From positions 3,410,001-3,474,000 of the forward strand of contig NZ_CP086253.1 in assembly GCF_003382565.3 (NCBI RefSeq): a stretch of 64,000 bases of DNA, in the 5' to 3' direction. Source of the DNA: Pectobacterium aquaticum (lineage in GTDB: Bacteria; Pseudomonadota; Gammaproteobacteria; Enterobacterales; Enterobacteriaceae). Made by a program: the position numbers and the translations under genes. This document shows, in pieces, positions 1-9,360 of this stretch. Each line of letters begins with the position of its first letter. The stretch's first letter is position 1. A model generated the notes under the pieces. The model ran no database searches. It was not told the origin of the DNA and worked only from the letters and a program-made list of their open reading frames with translations.

Positions 1-41
1 AACGTCATAACGTCTAATGATTGCGGCGCGGCATTTTTCAT
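1..41 (-). CDS. recB: RecB N-terminus (partial, runs off the window)
   Basis: The minus strand from 41 down to 1 reads as an open frame beginning MKNAAPQSLDVMT, which resembles the start of enterobacterial RecB. The ATG overlaps the ptrA stop codon (ATGA), the same coupling as in E. coli recC-ptrA-recB-recD. RecB is the helicase/nuclease subunit of exonuclease V, which processes double-strand ends and loads RecA. Only 13 codons are inside the window, so the call rests mainly on gene order. Confidence 0.7.
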   Translation of the reverse strand, partial: MKNAAPQSLDVMT

Positions 42-2974
42 TCTGCTGGAACCTTACCGACCACTGTCGATGCTGCTGGCGCAGGGATCATCGTAGGTGC
101 TTTCTCACGCGGTAACGTTTTCTGCAATGAAGACGCATCCGCGTAGGTGTGCCATCCTTTCGGTGCGGCATAGTCGGCTTTACCATGATGACTACCGGAA
201 ACCTGCGACAGAATAGCCAGGCCTTCAGGCTTCAGCGCCTTCTGGAAGAAATCTGCCAGTTGCGCCACCGTCAGCGGTTTGATTTGTTCGAGCAGTTTCT
301 CGCGCGAATCAAAAGCAAAGTTTTCCTGATCCAGATCGCGACGCAGTCGGCTAGCCTCTTCACCTAAGGTTTGCGGACGCTGGTTAAGTTCATTCATCAC
401 GCCCTGCTTATACTGCGTGAACTCTTCTTCACTCATTTCACGCAGTCGTTTTTGCGCTTTCAGGTAAAAATCTTCATAGCGCTGATACAGATAAGCAGGC
501 TGTTTGCTGTTGCTTTGCAGCAGGAAGGCAATGCCCATCTGTCGGCCGACCGTCGTCGGGAAGGCAAACACCGCATAACCCAGTTGCTCTTCCGTTCTCA
601 GTTGGCTATAGAACCAAGGCTGAACGATCTGCCCCAGCACCGAGCTATACGCCATGCTTTCCGTTTCCGAATAACCCGTCGGTACATACACCGCCGCTAA
701 CGCAGAATCCGTGCTGCTGCCCGAGCGCTGTAGATTAGCAAGCTGCGGCTTACTGACTTTGACATCATCGCTGCGCGACAGATTGTCGCCACTGGCCTTC
801 AGATGCGTTTTCAGCGTGTTCGCCAGCTCGGTGACTTTCTCTGGTGCCAGATTGCCGACAACCAGCATTTCCGGCGTGGCTTTTTGCAGCAGGTCTTTGC
901 GGTAGTTAACCACATCCTGTAAACGGATATCCTTCAGCAGGTTACGACGTTCTGCGCGCTCAAAGTAAGGCAATTGCGATATCGCCTGAACCGGCTGTAA
1001 CGCCTGTTCAAAGGCTTTTGATTTCTCTACCGCATCCAACTGCTGTATGTACCAGGATTTCGCCTGCTCCAACTGTGCTTCCGTCGAGGTAAAGGAGGCG
1101 TAGCCATCCGCCAACGTCAGCAGCAACTGTGGCAAATGCTGGGTATAGCCATTGGCGCTAATCACCAGACCATCATTGCTGCGAGTGGAGAAACTGATGC
1201 CACCGATCGAAGCCTGATAGCTGAGTTCATCCAGCGCCAGACCTGCCAGATAATCGTTTAACGCAAACAGCACCTGATTACGGGCGGTACTGCGCGCTTC
1301 CTGATTACGCAGGAACAGCGTGATTTCCGCTTTCGGTTCATCGGCAAAGTAGTGGCTTGGCATATACAGCACGCGCAGCCCTGGCTGATTCAGCAGGAGC
1401 GTCGGTTTGGTCATCGCCTTATCGGCTTTGATCAGGGAGAAATCATCCGGGATATAGGGATTGATCGTCGGCAACGACAGTGACATTTTCTGCCCCAGCG
1501 TTTTCCATTTTGCGAATGTTGCTGACGGGATTTTATTCATCTCGTACGGCGCATCGACAAAGTAGGCCACTTTATTATGCGGCTCATTCGGGCTGATGAC
1601 CCAGACGCGCGCGTTCTGCGGCGTCATCTCGTCCAGTCGTGCAGCGATAGCCTTCGGATCGTAGCGATCGGCGACATACTGGGCATCAAGCGTATGTTCG
1701 ACCGGCACGAGCAGCATGGTATCCACCAACCATTCGATGTAGTCCATATCACGGCTGATGGACGGATAGCGGAAATCCAGATCCAGGACATGCGCGATCT
1801 CATCAAAATAGCGCTGCTGAATCCCTTCTGTGCGGATTTGTTGCAGGTAACGGAATATTGCAGCGATCACTTCATCACGCTGTGCCAGACCTTTATCGGT
1901 CAGCGAGGCTGAAATAGCAAACATGCCGCCGTTACGGTCGATGATCGGCGAAGAACCTGCCCCGATAGACTCAACCAGCCCTTCCTTTTGCAACCAGTCA
2001 GAGAGCGTATTCTGGCTGCGGTTGCCGATCAGATAGCTAATATAGGTATCCGTCTTGCTGCGAAACGCCTGGCTAATATCGCTGACACGAAACTCAATGC
2101 GCAGCTGTTTTCTAGGCTGAGCAGGAACATAGTGAATCATTACGCCGCGCTGCTTTTCCGTCGCCACAGGAACGGTAACCGCAGGAACGCTGGCGTTGTG
2201 ATTGGGAATGCGCCCGAATGTGTCGACCGCCAGTTTCGCCAGTTCAGGCAGAGGTTGATTGCTGTAAATCACCCCTTTCATCAGGTTGGCTGAGTAGTAT
2301 TTCTGATAGAACTTCACCAGCTCATCATGCAGTTTACTGCCGGGTTTATCGCTCAGGGTTTCAAGATTGCCCCCCGAAAAACGCGCGCTCGGGTGCGCCG
2401 GGTTCAGCGTTTCCGCCCCCACCTGCGCCATGCGGTGACCGTCGCGCGAACGCGCCATCGTTAATTCCGCATTGACCGCATTACGCTCACGATCGGCATT
2501 CACCGGATCGAGCAGCGGCTCCGCAATTGCATCCGCCATCCGATCGACGGCGGGCCGCAGTGCATCATTTTCCACTTCCAGATAAAACGCTGTGCGGTAA
2601 GACGCCGTGCTGGCATTGTGGCTACCGCCATGCTTTTTCAAAAATTCAGACAGCGCCTCTGGCTCTGGATAACGTTTCGATCCCATCAGCACCATATGTT
2701 CGAGGTAATGCGCTAATCCCAGTTGATTATTGGGATCGTCCAGCGAGCCAATAGGCAGCGCCAGTGATGCCAGCGATTTGGGTGCCTGCGGATCGGAAAC
2801 CAGCAGAACGGTCATTCCATTATCCAGTTTGATCGCCTGATAGTGCCGCGGATCTTTTTCGCTTTTTCGAATCGTCTGAGCCAGAGGCTGCCAGCCCGTC
2901 TCAGCCCAACTCGCCGGAAGCCAGAATGTGAATAAAAGAAACCACCCGGTAATCCAGACCCACTGTTTACGCAT
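38..2974 (-). CDS. ptrA: Protease III (pitrilysin), periplasmic zinc metalloprotease
   Basis: This is an M16-family peptidase of 978 residues, close to the roughly 960 of E. coli PtrA. It degrades small peptides and polypeptide fragments in the periplasm. The inverted zinc motif HYLEH is at residues 89-93 with the distal glutamate ligand near residue 170, matching the family spacing. A signal peptide (Met-Arg-Lys, hydrophobic core, ASWA) ends near residue 24. I chose the start at 2974 because GGAG lies 8 bases upstream and the signal peptide begins there; the frame stays open nine codons further. It lies between recC and recB on the same strand and its stop overlaps recB, so the three are probably cotranscribed. 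Confidence 0.95.
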   Translation of the reverse strand: MRKQWVWITGWFLLFTFWLPASWAETGWQPLAQTIRKSEKDPRHYQAIKLDNGMTVLLVSDPQAPKSLASLALPIGSLDDPNNQLGLAHYLEHMVLMGSKRYPEPEALSEFLKKHGGSHNASTASYRTAFYLEVENDALRPAVDRMADAIAEPLLDPVNADRERNAVNAELTMARSRDGHRMAQVGAETLNPAHPSARFSGGNLETLSDKPGSKLHDELVKFYQKYYSANLMKGVIYSNQPLPELAKLAVDTFGRIPNHNASVPAVTVPVATEKQRGVMIHYVPAQPRKQLRIEFRVSDISQAFRSKTDTYISYLIGNRSQNTLSDWLQKEGLVESIGAGSSPIIDRNGGMFAISASLTDKGLAQRDEVIAAIFRYLQQIRTEGIQQRYFDEIAHVLDLDFRYPSISRDMDYIEWLVDTMLLVPVEHTLDAQYVADRYDPKAIAARLDEMTPQNARVWVISPNEPHNKVAYFVDAPYEMNKIPSATFAKWKTLGQKMSLSLPTINPYIPDDFSLIKADKAMTKPTLLLNQPGLRVLYMPSHYFADEPKAEITLFLRNQEARSTARNQVLFALNDYLAGLALDELSYQASIGGISFSTRSNDGLVISANGYTQHLPQLLLTLADGYASFTSTEAQLEQAKSWYIQQLDAVEKSKAFEQALQPVQAISQLPYFERAERRNLLKDIRLQDVVNYRKDLLQKATPEMLVVGNLAPEKVTELANTLKTHLKASGDNLSRSDDVKVSKPQLANLQRSGSSTDSALAAVYVPTGYSETESMAYSSVLGQIVQPWFYSQLRTEEQLGYAVFAFPTTVGRQMGIAFLLQSNSKQPAYLYQRYEDFYLKAQKRLREMSEEEFTQYKQGVMNELNQRPQTLGEEASRLRRDLDQENFAFDSREKLLEQIKPLTVAQLADFFQKALKPEGLAILSQVSGSHHGKADYAAPKGWHTYADASSLQKTLPREKAPTMIPAPAASTVVGKVPAE

Positions 2975-3070
2975 GCAATTCTCCAACCTCATATCCATCA
3001 CTTTTCACGTTGCAGTGCGTTATCTTCTCGCACCTCGAAATCGACTCGGGCATTACCCAAAACAAACTCA

Positions 3071-6000
3071 TCACGCCAGATTAGAGCGGAACGGTGGCAG
3101 TAGCCAGATTTGCGCCGCTTCAATCACCTCATTCATTCGCTTTTCATCCAACTCACGAATAATGCGTTGCAGGTAATAATCCTCACCTTCACCCCGCATT
3201 CCCATGTTGCCCTGCCAGGCTTGCAGTAACCGGGTGCGCGCTTTGTTCTGCGCGTCCTCATCCGCCCGCAGGCTATCACTTTCACGATCATAACATTCAG
3301 CCAGCCAGGCGCTCCCTGCTTTATTTAGCAATAACAGCGGCTTGCTCATTCCCTGACGATATCCATCCAGCATGACGGCCAAATGTTCTCTGGCCTGCGC
3401 TTCCGACAAGGCAGCAAAGCGCCACGCCGTGTCTTCCCGCCCATACAGCCGGCTTTCACCCTGTCCGCCCGTTGCGCAGTAGGCCAGATGTTCCAACCAC
3501 AGCGTAATGCCATCCTTCATCGAAAGTGTGCCCGGACGCCAGCGCAGCAAACCATCCGGCTGAACCTGATTCAGCCAGCCCCTGACGCGCACGCCGTCGA
3601 GGAGGATATCCACTTCCCGACTCACCGACAGCGAAGGCGTTAATTCATCGCGTACACGCGCAGCCAACTGCGCCATCTCCTGCTGCTGTTCCTGCCAGTA
3701 AATTTCGCCGAACGCGCCATAGGGCAGTTCACCCGCCGCTCTGGCACGGCGATACAGTTTTTCCGTATCGCCTTCATTAATCAAGGTATTAAGCAACTCG
3801 CTATTCAACTGATAGCGGTTAAGGCTATCAACCACAAAGGGTTCTTCATCCAACAGCTCATCGCTGTGCAGCATAAAACTCACGCCAAGCCGCAGTTGAA
3901 AAAAGGCTCGCACAGGATGACGATAAAAACGCTTCAGATCGTCCAGACTAACATCCCTATCACTCGCTCTTTCGGACAAGGCTTCACGATCGAAATCAGG
4001 CTGCGCTTCCCCTTTTTGGTTCGCCGCAGCCAGCCACTCTGCCGCAAAGCTCAACGGCTGCGGTGAAGGCAGGAAGTTATTCGCATCAAAAGGCATCCGG
4101 CTATGTTCGCGGCAAAGGTGCTTCACCACGCGCTCCGCGCTGCTATCGATATCCAGCGCTTCATCACCCGGCAGGACGTAACTTTGTGCAATGTATTCCG
4201 TCAGTTCGCTGACCAATACGGAAGGATAGCGACGCGTATTATCCTGGATCGAGCGCCCGATATAGCTGATATAGAGTTTGTGCTGTGCCGACAGAAGCGC
4301 CTCAAGAAACAGATAGCGGTCATCATCACGTCGGCTACGATCGCCGCGCTTGATTTTCCGCCCCATCAGATCGAACCCGAGTGGCGGCAGCGTTCGAGGA
4401 TAAACGCCGTCATTCATACCCAACAAACACACGACCTTGAACGGGATGGAACGCATGGGCATCAGCGTACAAAAGTTGATCGAACCGGCCAGGAAACGCT
4501 GGCTGAGCCGCTCCTGATCGAGACGCCGCGACAGTTCATCACGTAACCGGGAGATCGGCACCTGTTGCGGATAATGCGCCATCGTGCCCATACCAATCAC
4601 GTACTGCCACTGTTTTTCTACCAATGCCAGCGCCGCTTCAGTCTCGCTGTCAGCATCAAAGAAGGTTTCGATCAGCTCTCGACACAGCGGTAACCAGTCA
4701 ACAAGCACACGTGGCTGAGACAGACGCTGACGCCAGTGATGGATATGCATCAGCAGTTCGGCCAGTTGACCAGCCAGTTCGGCAATCAGGCCGCTGGATT
4801 CATCGTAAGGCAATACGCCCTGCCAGTCGCCGACCTGGCTGTCCATCGCATAGCCCAGCAGCATTCTCGTCAGGCCAAAACGCCATGTATGTTGCCCCGT
4901 TGGCGGTAGCATCAGATCGCGCACGTTGTCGTCATCCAATCCCCAGCGCACACCTGATTCCACTACCCACAGGCGCAGACGACGTAGCCCTTCTTCCTGA
5001 ATACCGAAACGCGCAGCCAGCGCGGGCACTTCAAGCAATGCCAGAACCTGTTCTGCCGTAAAACGGCTCGTCGGTAAATCCAGCAGGCTGATTACCGCCT
5101 GCAATGCGGGATGCGCATGTCGCGCACGCTGATCGGAGATGGCAAAAGGCAGGTAACGGTTGTCCGGTGCGTTACCAAATACCGCCTGAATAAACGGCGT
5201 ATAGCTGTCGATATCCGCCATCATCACAATGACGTCGCGCGGCATCAGCTCAGGATCGTCAGCCATCATAGCCAGCAGCCGATCGTGAAGCACTTCAACC
5301 TCACGCTGCGGGCTATGGCAGGCGTGAAAATCGATCGAACGATCGTCGAGTGCCAGCAGGCGTTTTTGCATGCTGGTGTTCTGCGTTTCGTGGCTGACGG
5401 CAACCACCGCGTGGTCTTCCAGCTCAAGAATGTCGCGCTGCAAGGTTTGCAGCAGATTTTCACCATCCAACTCAACAAAGGCGTCGATTTCCTGCACGCT
5501 ATCCAACTCAGCCAGCAGATAAAGGTTATCGCGCCCCAGCTTGCCCCACGATGCCAGCAAGGGGTTATTAATCGACTGTTTACCGTCGTCGTTGAACAAC
5601 GTTTCTGCCTGTGAGGGATCGCGAAAGAGCGGGCGGGTTTCATCAGGCTGTTCACCATCAAAGCGGTGTAGGCGACGGTGGCGGGCTTTTAGCTTCGCCA
5701 GAAATTTATAGTCCTGAATGTCACTCCAGTAATGGCGGCAGGGATTGGTAAATAGCAGATGCACGTCAATATGCTGCGCCAGCGCGTTCAACGCCTGTAA
5801 ATAAATAGGGGGTAACGCCGAAATACCGCAGATAAAAACGCGTGGCGGCAGGCCTTTCGGGCACGCTTTTGCCTGTTCTAGCGCAGTAATAAAGCGTTGA
5901 TACAAAATCGCATGGTGCCATTCGGGCTGCGCCAGTTCGCGAGTGTAGTCAACCAACGCACGCCACAGCGCCGATTGCCACAGCTGGTTGCCACCGAGAT

Positions 6001-6469
6001 CGTCAACCTGTTTCCCTTCTTGCCATGCCTTGATCCACTCAGGGCGATAAATCAGATATTGATCGAAAAGATCCGCTACGCGTCCGGCAAGCTGATGCAG
6101 CTTGCGCTGGTTATCGTCATCCTGCAAATAGTGGTTAAGGGCCGCAAAATCAGGCTGTGCCAACAAATCGGGCAGCAAATGCATGAGCTTCCACGTCATC
6201 GCATCCTTGCTGAAAGCGCTTTCTTTTGGAATATCCGGCAGCACATGGCGACACATATTCCACAAAAAAACACCGGGCAGCGGGAATTGAATATTGGCAG
6301 CAATGCCGAAGTGTCCAGCCAGTTCAATTTGCAGCCACTGCGCCATCCCCGGGCTTTGCACCAAAATCACTTCCTGCTGGAAGGGATCTGCAAGCGGCTG
6401 ACGTTTTATCAGCTCAACCATCAGTCTTTTCAAGATATCCAACTGATTGGAGTGATAGATTCTAAACAT
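3071..6469 (-). CDS. recC: Exodeoxyribonuclease V subunit gamma (RecC)
   Basis: The 1132-residue protein is close in length to E. coli RecC (1122). It is the RecBCD subunit that recognises Chi and splits the DNA strands ahead of the two motors. The start MFRIYHSNQLDIL and the following ILVQSPGMAQWLQ segment are characteristic of RecC. The frame is open for 12 more codons upstream, but the Met at 6469 has an AGGAG ribosome-binding site 8 bases away and aligns with the E. coli start. The 3' end is about 100 bases from ptrA, which keeps the recC-ptrA-recB order. Confidence 0.96.
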   Translation of the reverse strand: MFRIYHSNQLDILKRLMVELIKRQPLADPFQQEVILVQSPGMAQWLQIELAGHFGIAANIQFPLPGVFLWNMCRHVLPDIPKESAFSKDAMTWKLMHLLPDLLAQPDFAALNHYLQDDDNQRKLHQLAGRVADLFDQYLIYRPEWIKAWQEGKQVDDLGGNQLWQSALWRALVDYTRELAQPEWHHAILYQRFITALEQAKACPKGLPPRVFICGISALPPIYLQALNALAQHIDVHLLFTNPCRHYWSDIQDYKFLAKLKARHRRLHRFDGEQPDETRPLFRDPSQAETLFNDDGKQSINNPLLASWGKLGRDNLYLLAELDSVQEIDAFVELDGENLLQTLQRDILELEDHAVVAVSHETQNTSMQKRLLALDDRSIDFHACHSPQREVEVLHDRLLAMMADDPELMPRDVIVMMADIDSYTPFIQAVFGNAPDNRYLPFAISDQRARHAHPALQAVISLLDLPTSRFTAEQVLALLEVPALAARFGIQEEGLRRLRLWVVESGVRWGLDDDNVRDLMLPPTGQHTWRFGLTRMLLGYAMDSQVGDWQGVLPYDESSGLIAELAGQLAELLMHIHHWRQRLSQPRVLVDWLPLCRELIETFFDADSETEAALALVEKQWQYVIGMGTMAHYPQQVPISRLRDELSRRLDQERLSQRFLAGSINFCTLMPMRSIPFKVVCLLGMNDGVYPRTLPPLGFDLMGRKIKRGDRSRRDDDRYLFLEALLSAQHKLYISYIGRSIQDNTRRYPSVLVSELTEYIAQSYVLPGDEALDIDSSAERVVKHLCREHSRMPFDANNFLPSPQPLSFAAEWLAAANQKGEAQPDFDREALSERASDRDVSLDDLKRFYRHPVRAFFQLRLGVSFMLHSDELLDEEPFVVDSLNRYQLNSELLNTLINEGDTEKLYRRARAAGELPYGAFGEIYWQEQQQEMAQLAARVRDELTPSLSVSREVDILLDGVRVRGWLNQVQPDGLLRWRPGTLSMKDGITLWLEHLAYCATGGQGESRLYGREDTAWRFAALSEAQAREHLAVMLDGYRQGMSKPLLLLNKAGSAWLAECYDRESDSLRADEDAQNKARTRLLQAWQGNMGMRGEGEDYYLQRIIRELDEKRMNEVIEAAQIWLLPPFRSNLA

Positions 6470-6508
6470 TCTGGCTCCTGCTCGCCGCGGCTTACGATTG
6501 ATCATTCA

Positions 6509-6635
6509 TATACCCGTCATACTTCAAACTGCATGTGCGTTGGCTTCCCTTACTCACCCCAGTCACTTACTGGTGTAAGCTCCCGGGAATTCGTGCGGTT
6601 GCCGCCTGCCTGCAACTCGAATTATTTAGGGTATA
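6509..6635. repeat. Intergenic repeat, uninterrupted copy (family also at 35.1 kb)
   Basis: A segment of about 127 bp starting tatacccgtcatacttcaa and ending cgaattatttagggtata lies between recC and ppdC. A second copy in opposite orientation occurs at 35083-35203, next to the IS110 element. The two agree over most of their length, including the blocks catgtgcgttggcttc, cacttac and ctcgaattattta. The ends of each copy are partly complementary (tataccc/gggtata), so a transcript could fold back. The copy at 35 kb is split by the IS; this one is intact. I do not know a published name for the family. Confidence 0.8.
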
Positions 6636-6651
6636 GTTTACCCAAGTATGC

Positions 6652-7026
6652 CTACCCAACAGGCGATGACAGGCAAAACCAACGGTTTAGTGTAGCCTGA
6701 TAGCGACGTGGCGTCATGACTCTTGCCGTTACCTGACGGCATTCTGGGCCCTGTAACTGCTCTGACACGCTAAACTGCCAGTTTTTGCTAAGAGATTCTT
6801 CATGACCAAGCGCGAACGGATCATACGACACACCCGCTTCATAGGCTTCCAGTTGCTGCATAGCGAACCGCCACGCCTGACGCTGCTGCAACTGGTGTTG
6901 AAATGATTGCTGCAAGATCTGGTGATATTGCAGTAACCCCATCAGCGACACGGCGAACAGCAGCGCCGCAACCAGCGTCTCCGGCAGGCTGAAACCAGAT
7001 TGACGACTCCTGAGCCTGTTGTTCAT
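6652..7026 (-). CDS. ppdC: Prepilin-type protein PpdC
   Basis: A 124-residue protein whose N-terminus has the prepilin peptidase signature G-FSLPE followed by a hydrophobic stretch (TLVAALLFAVSLMGLL). It should be cleaved and methylated by a prepilin peptidase and act as a minor pilin/pseudopilin at the inner membrane. The start at 7026 is supported by ACGGAG a few bases upstream; a longer frame to 7059 would overlap ygdB. The gene begins four bases after the ygdB stop and is last in the ppdA-ppdB-ygdB-ppdC cluster, as in E. coli just upstream of recC. The pilus in which these proteins work is not encoded here. Confidence 0.88.
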   Translation of the reverse strand: MNNRLRSRQSGFSLPETLVAALLFAVSLMGLLQYHQILQQSFQHQLQQRQAWRFAMQQLEAYEAGVSYDPFALGHEESLSKNWQFSVSEQLQGPECRQVTARVMTPRRYQATLNRWFCLSSPVG

Positions 7027-7030
7027 TGCG

Positions 7031-7486
7031 CTACTCCGTTGCATCACAGCGTGCGACATCTTTATCCGGGCAAAAGTCTAACCAGCCGTTACCCAATGGT
7101 TGAATCGCAATCTGGCCCGACGACAGTGCCGAAAAGGACACGCGTTGGTACAACGTCAACGGCAGCGCTGAAGCAGGAAGAGTTCCTTCGCCACGCAGTA
7201 ATCCTTGCTCCCCATCCGAGGCCGCACGCAGGCACACTACGAGCTGTTCTGCCGACAGCCGCTGGCACTGCCAGTTTTCCGTTAGCGCGCTCCAACGCTG
7301 CCCTCTTCCCCAATTCAGCGAGGACAATGCCTGATTGAACGCTTGCAGATAGTGCCGTTCATCGTTACCCACCTGAATGGCAGCATCAAGCTGGCGTTGC
7401 AAACCGGACATCAACAGCAGGCCGATAATGGCGATGAGCAGCACCATAGCCAGCGTTCCACTCCCCTCCTGATGTCCTTTTTTCAT
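7031..7486 (-). CDS. ygdB: DUF2509 family protein YgdB
   Basis: A 151-residue protein with a short charged N-terminus and one hydrophobic segment (TLAMVLLIAIIGLLLMSG), like minor pseudopilins, but without a clear G-FxxxE cleavage motif (it reads EGSGTLAM). Its place between ppdB and ppdC matches E. coli ygdB. The start codon overlaps the ppdB stop (ATGA), indicating translational coupling. The role is presumably in assembly of a type IV pilus-like fibre at the inner membrane, but the biochemical function is unknown. Confidence 0.85.
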   Translation of the reverse strand: MKKGHQEGSGTLAMVLLIAIIGLLLMSGLQRQLDAAIQVGNDERHYLQAFNQALSSLNWGRGQRWSALTENWQCQRLSAEQLVVCLRAASDGEQGLLRGEGTLPASALPLTLYQRVSFSALSSGQIAIQPLGNGWLDFCPDKDVARCDATE

Positions 7487-8109
7487 TGGTTACGACCAAG
7501 AATAAGGCGAGTGATATGCTGCCGAACGGCAGGACGTTTGGCCCAATAACCGGCCAGTTGTAATTCATACAACGCCGCATTGTTTTTCGCAGACAGACGC
7601 TGTAACCGGAACACCGTGAGTACCACCTCCTGCGGATCAAACAGCTTCTCCCACCTGTCGCCCTGACAGTTATGCGCTCCACTCTGAATTTCCAACGACC
7701 GACCGCGCAGACGATAGCCAAAAGATTCCGCATCCTGCTGCTCCCCACCATCCCAAGCCCCGTTTCGGTTAAGATCGTAGGAGACATTCAGACAGCTGTT
7801 TTCTGCCTCTCCTGGATAATTCCCCAGGCTGATCGCCTTTCCCTGACAGGTTCCCACACAAAAACCAGCCCGACGGATGTCTTTCTCAATTCCCATGGCG
7901 ACCTGACTGAAGAGCTGCTCCAGACGGAAAAGCTGTGCGCTGTCCTGACTTTGACTACGCAGCAGAGGGTATAGCTGTGCCGCCGACAGCATAATCAGGC
8001 TACCTAAACTCAGTGCTAACAGGATTTCCGGCAGAGTGAAGCCCCGCTGCTTACACTTCGGCTTTGGTTGCCTCAATTTTGTTCGTGTCAACACGAGCGG
8101 TTTCAGCAT
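7483..8109 (-). CDS. ppdB: Prepilin-type protein PpdB
   Basis: A 208-residue protein with a prepilin signal RG-FTLPE after an unusually long basic leader, then a hydrophobic helix (ILLALSLGSLIMLSAA). The family member in E. coli is PpdB, a minor pilin-like protein. I place the start at 8109, where the ATG overlaps the last codons of ppdA; the frame is open to 8145 but that would overlap ppdA by about 40 bases. Four cysteines in the C-terminal half (FCVGTC, NSC, HNC) could form disulphides in the periplasm. Confidence 0.85.
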   Translation of the reverse strand: MLKPLVLTRTKLRQPKPKCKQRGFTLPEILLALSLGSLIMLSAAQLYPLLRSQSQDSAQLFRLEQLFSQVAMGIEKDIRRAGFCVGTCQGKAISLGNYPGEAENSCLNVSYDLNRNGAWDGGEQQDAESFGYRLRGRSLEIQSGAHNCQGDRWEKLFDPQEVVLTVFRLQRLSAKNNAALYELQLAGYWAKRPAVRQHITRLILGRNQ

Positions 8110-8606
8110 AGGGGAATCGCCAAGACAACCTGCGCCTCGCTGCACAGACGCATGCGCCCTCTCACCGAGATGATGAGGCGTAACTGACCCGCAGAATTCG
8201 ACAGCGAGATGTGCCCAGCCTGTGCCGCGTTACGCAAGCCAAAGAACGTAAAAACGTTGCTTGTGAACTTTGCCAACACCACATCCTGCGTGCGGCGAAC
8301 GAACTGTCCCGGATGGTTCTCACGGCACGAATCCTCTGCCTGCTTTTCATTCTGCCCTGCCACCATGCACCATAATTCTCCCTGCGATATGAGCTTCGCT
8401 GTGCGGGTTTCGTTATGCCAGTAGGCATTCGCCTGAACCCGACTTAAAAAGTCCAGCAGTTGCTGCGCACTCTGCTCCAGACGGATTGCCTGCTGATACT
8501 GAATCCAGCCATGCAAACCGCCGCCCGCCATTAGCGCCACAATCGTCAGCACCACCAATAATTCAAGCAAGGTAAACCCTCGCCGTTGTCGATTACCTGT
8601 TTTCAT
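8103..8606 (-). CDS. ppdA: Prepilin-type protein PpdA (GspH/FimT-like)
   Basis: A 167-residue pseudopilin-like protein beginning MKTGNRQRRGFTLLELLVVLTIVALM. The classical G-FTLLE cleavage site is followed by the conserved hydrophobic alpha1 helix. It is the first gene of the ppdA-ppdB-ygdB-ppdC cluster, with overlapping junctions that suggest one transcript. In E. coli thyA lies directly upstream; here a toxin-antitoxin pair intervenes. Confidence 0.88.
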   Translation of the reverse strand: MKTGNRQRRGFTLLELLVVLTIVALMAGGGLHGWIQYQQAIRLEQSAQQLLDFLSRVQANAYWHNETRTAKLISQGELWCMVAGQNEKQAEDSCRENHPGQFVRRTQDVVLAKFTSNVFTFFGLRNAAQAGHISLSNSAGQLRLIISVRGRMRLCSEAQVVLAIPLC

Positions 8607-8784
8607 GGCGTCAGGATAATGAGTCTTATCAGCAAAAACAGCGTGTTAACGACGTTATACGCGGCGGTTCGCAATGTTTTACTGCAACGATGTAACAACA
8701 GAAAAAGCGTGCGGGGAAGTAGGGAAGTACAATGAAAAAACGGCGCCAGCCTGTATGGAAGACACCGTCTGCTTGAGTAGGTCG

Positions 8785-9360
8785 TTAAATCAGTGATCGA
8801 TACGCATCCAGTTCTTTTACCGTCATTGGTAGTCCCTGACGCTGGAGACAATCCAGATACTCGTCCACATCAAACGGAGGCTTTCTGAAGGCAGTGCGCG
8901 AAGTGCGAACCGCTTTAAGCACCAGAGCAGAATTGAGATCAAATAAATCGGCAATGAAGTCGTCTGGATGCATGGCTTCCACTCCAAATTCGAAAAGTGC
9001 CGTTGCTGGAAAGTCTTTCAGATTCGCAGTGACGATGACTTCTGCATTAGCGCGTATCGCCGCTGCCAATACATGTCGATCACCCACATCAGGTAAAACC
9101 AGAGCAGAGATAAGTTGCTCGTATCCAGTCACATTGGCATCAGGTAATGCCTTATTCATCAGATGCTCAATGTTCCTGAGCTTATCCATCGTTACGTCAG
9201 CGTTATTTAGCAACAAATTTCGCTGCCACTCTTCCTGAATTTTTACCGTCCACTTTGGCTGATATAGCCCTGTTAAACCAAGATGCATGAGCAAATCTCG
9301 TAGCAAGGATGGATAAATGACACACGCATCAAGTACCACGGGATAGGGGGAGTGATTCAT
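8785..9360 (-). CDS. PIN-domain toxin-like protein
   Basis: A 191-residue protein with PIN-like acidic positions: D11 (VVLDACVIYP), E43/E44, D94 (DVGDRHVLAAAI) and the TANLKDFP block at 111-118. PIN domains of this type are ribonucleases of VapC-like type II toxins. The start codon overlaps the stop of the upstream HTH gene by one base (TAATG), the usual arrangement of an antitoxin-toxin operon. It is longer than a classical VapC (about 130 residues), with an added helical C-terminus. The pair sits between ppdA and thyA, which are adjacent in E. coli, so it was probably acquired. Toxicity and target RNA are not known. Confidence 0.75.
   Translation of the reverse strand: MNHSPYPVVLDACVIYPSLLRDLLMHLGLTGLYQPKWTVKIQEEWQRNLLLNNADVTMDKLRNIEHLMNKALPDANVTGYEQLISALVLPDVGDRHVLAAAIRANAEVIVTANLKDFPATALFEFGVEAMHPDDFIADLFDLNSALVLKAVRTSRTAFRKPPFDVDEYLDCLQRQGLPMTVKELDAYRSLI

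Noticed and set aside
5897..6700. 267-codon plus-strand frame opposite recC and through the intergenic repeat
   Set aside because: Antisense shadow of recC that runs on into a non-coding repeat.
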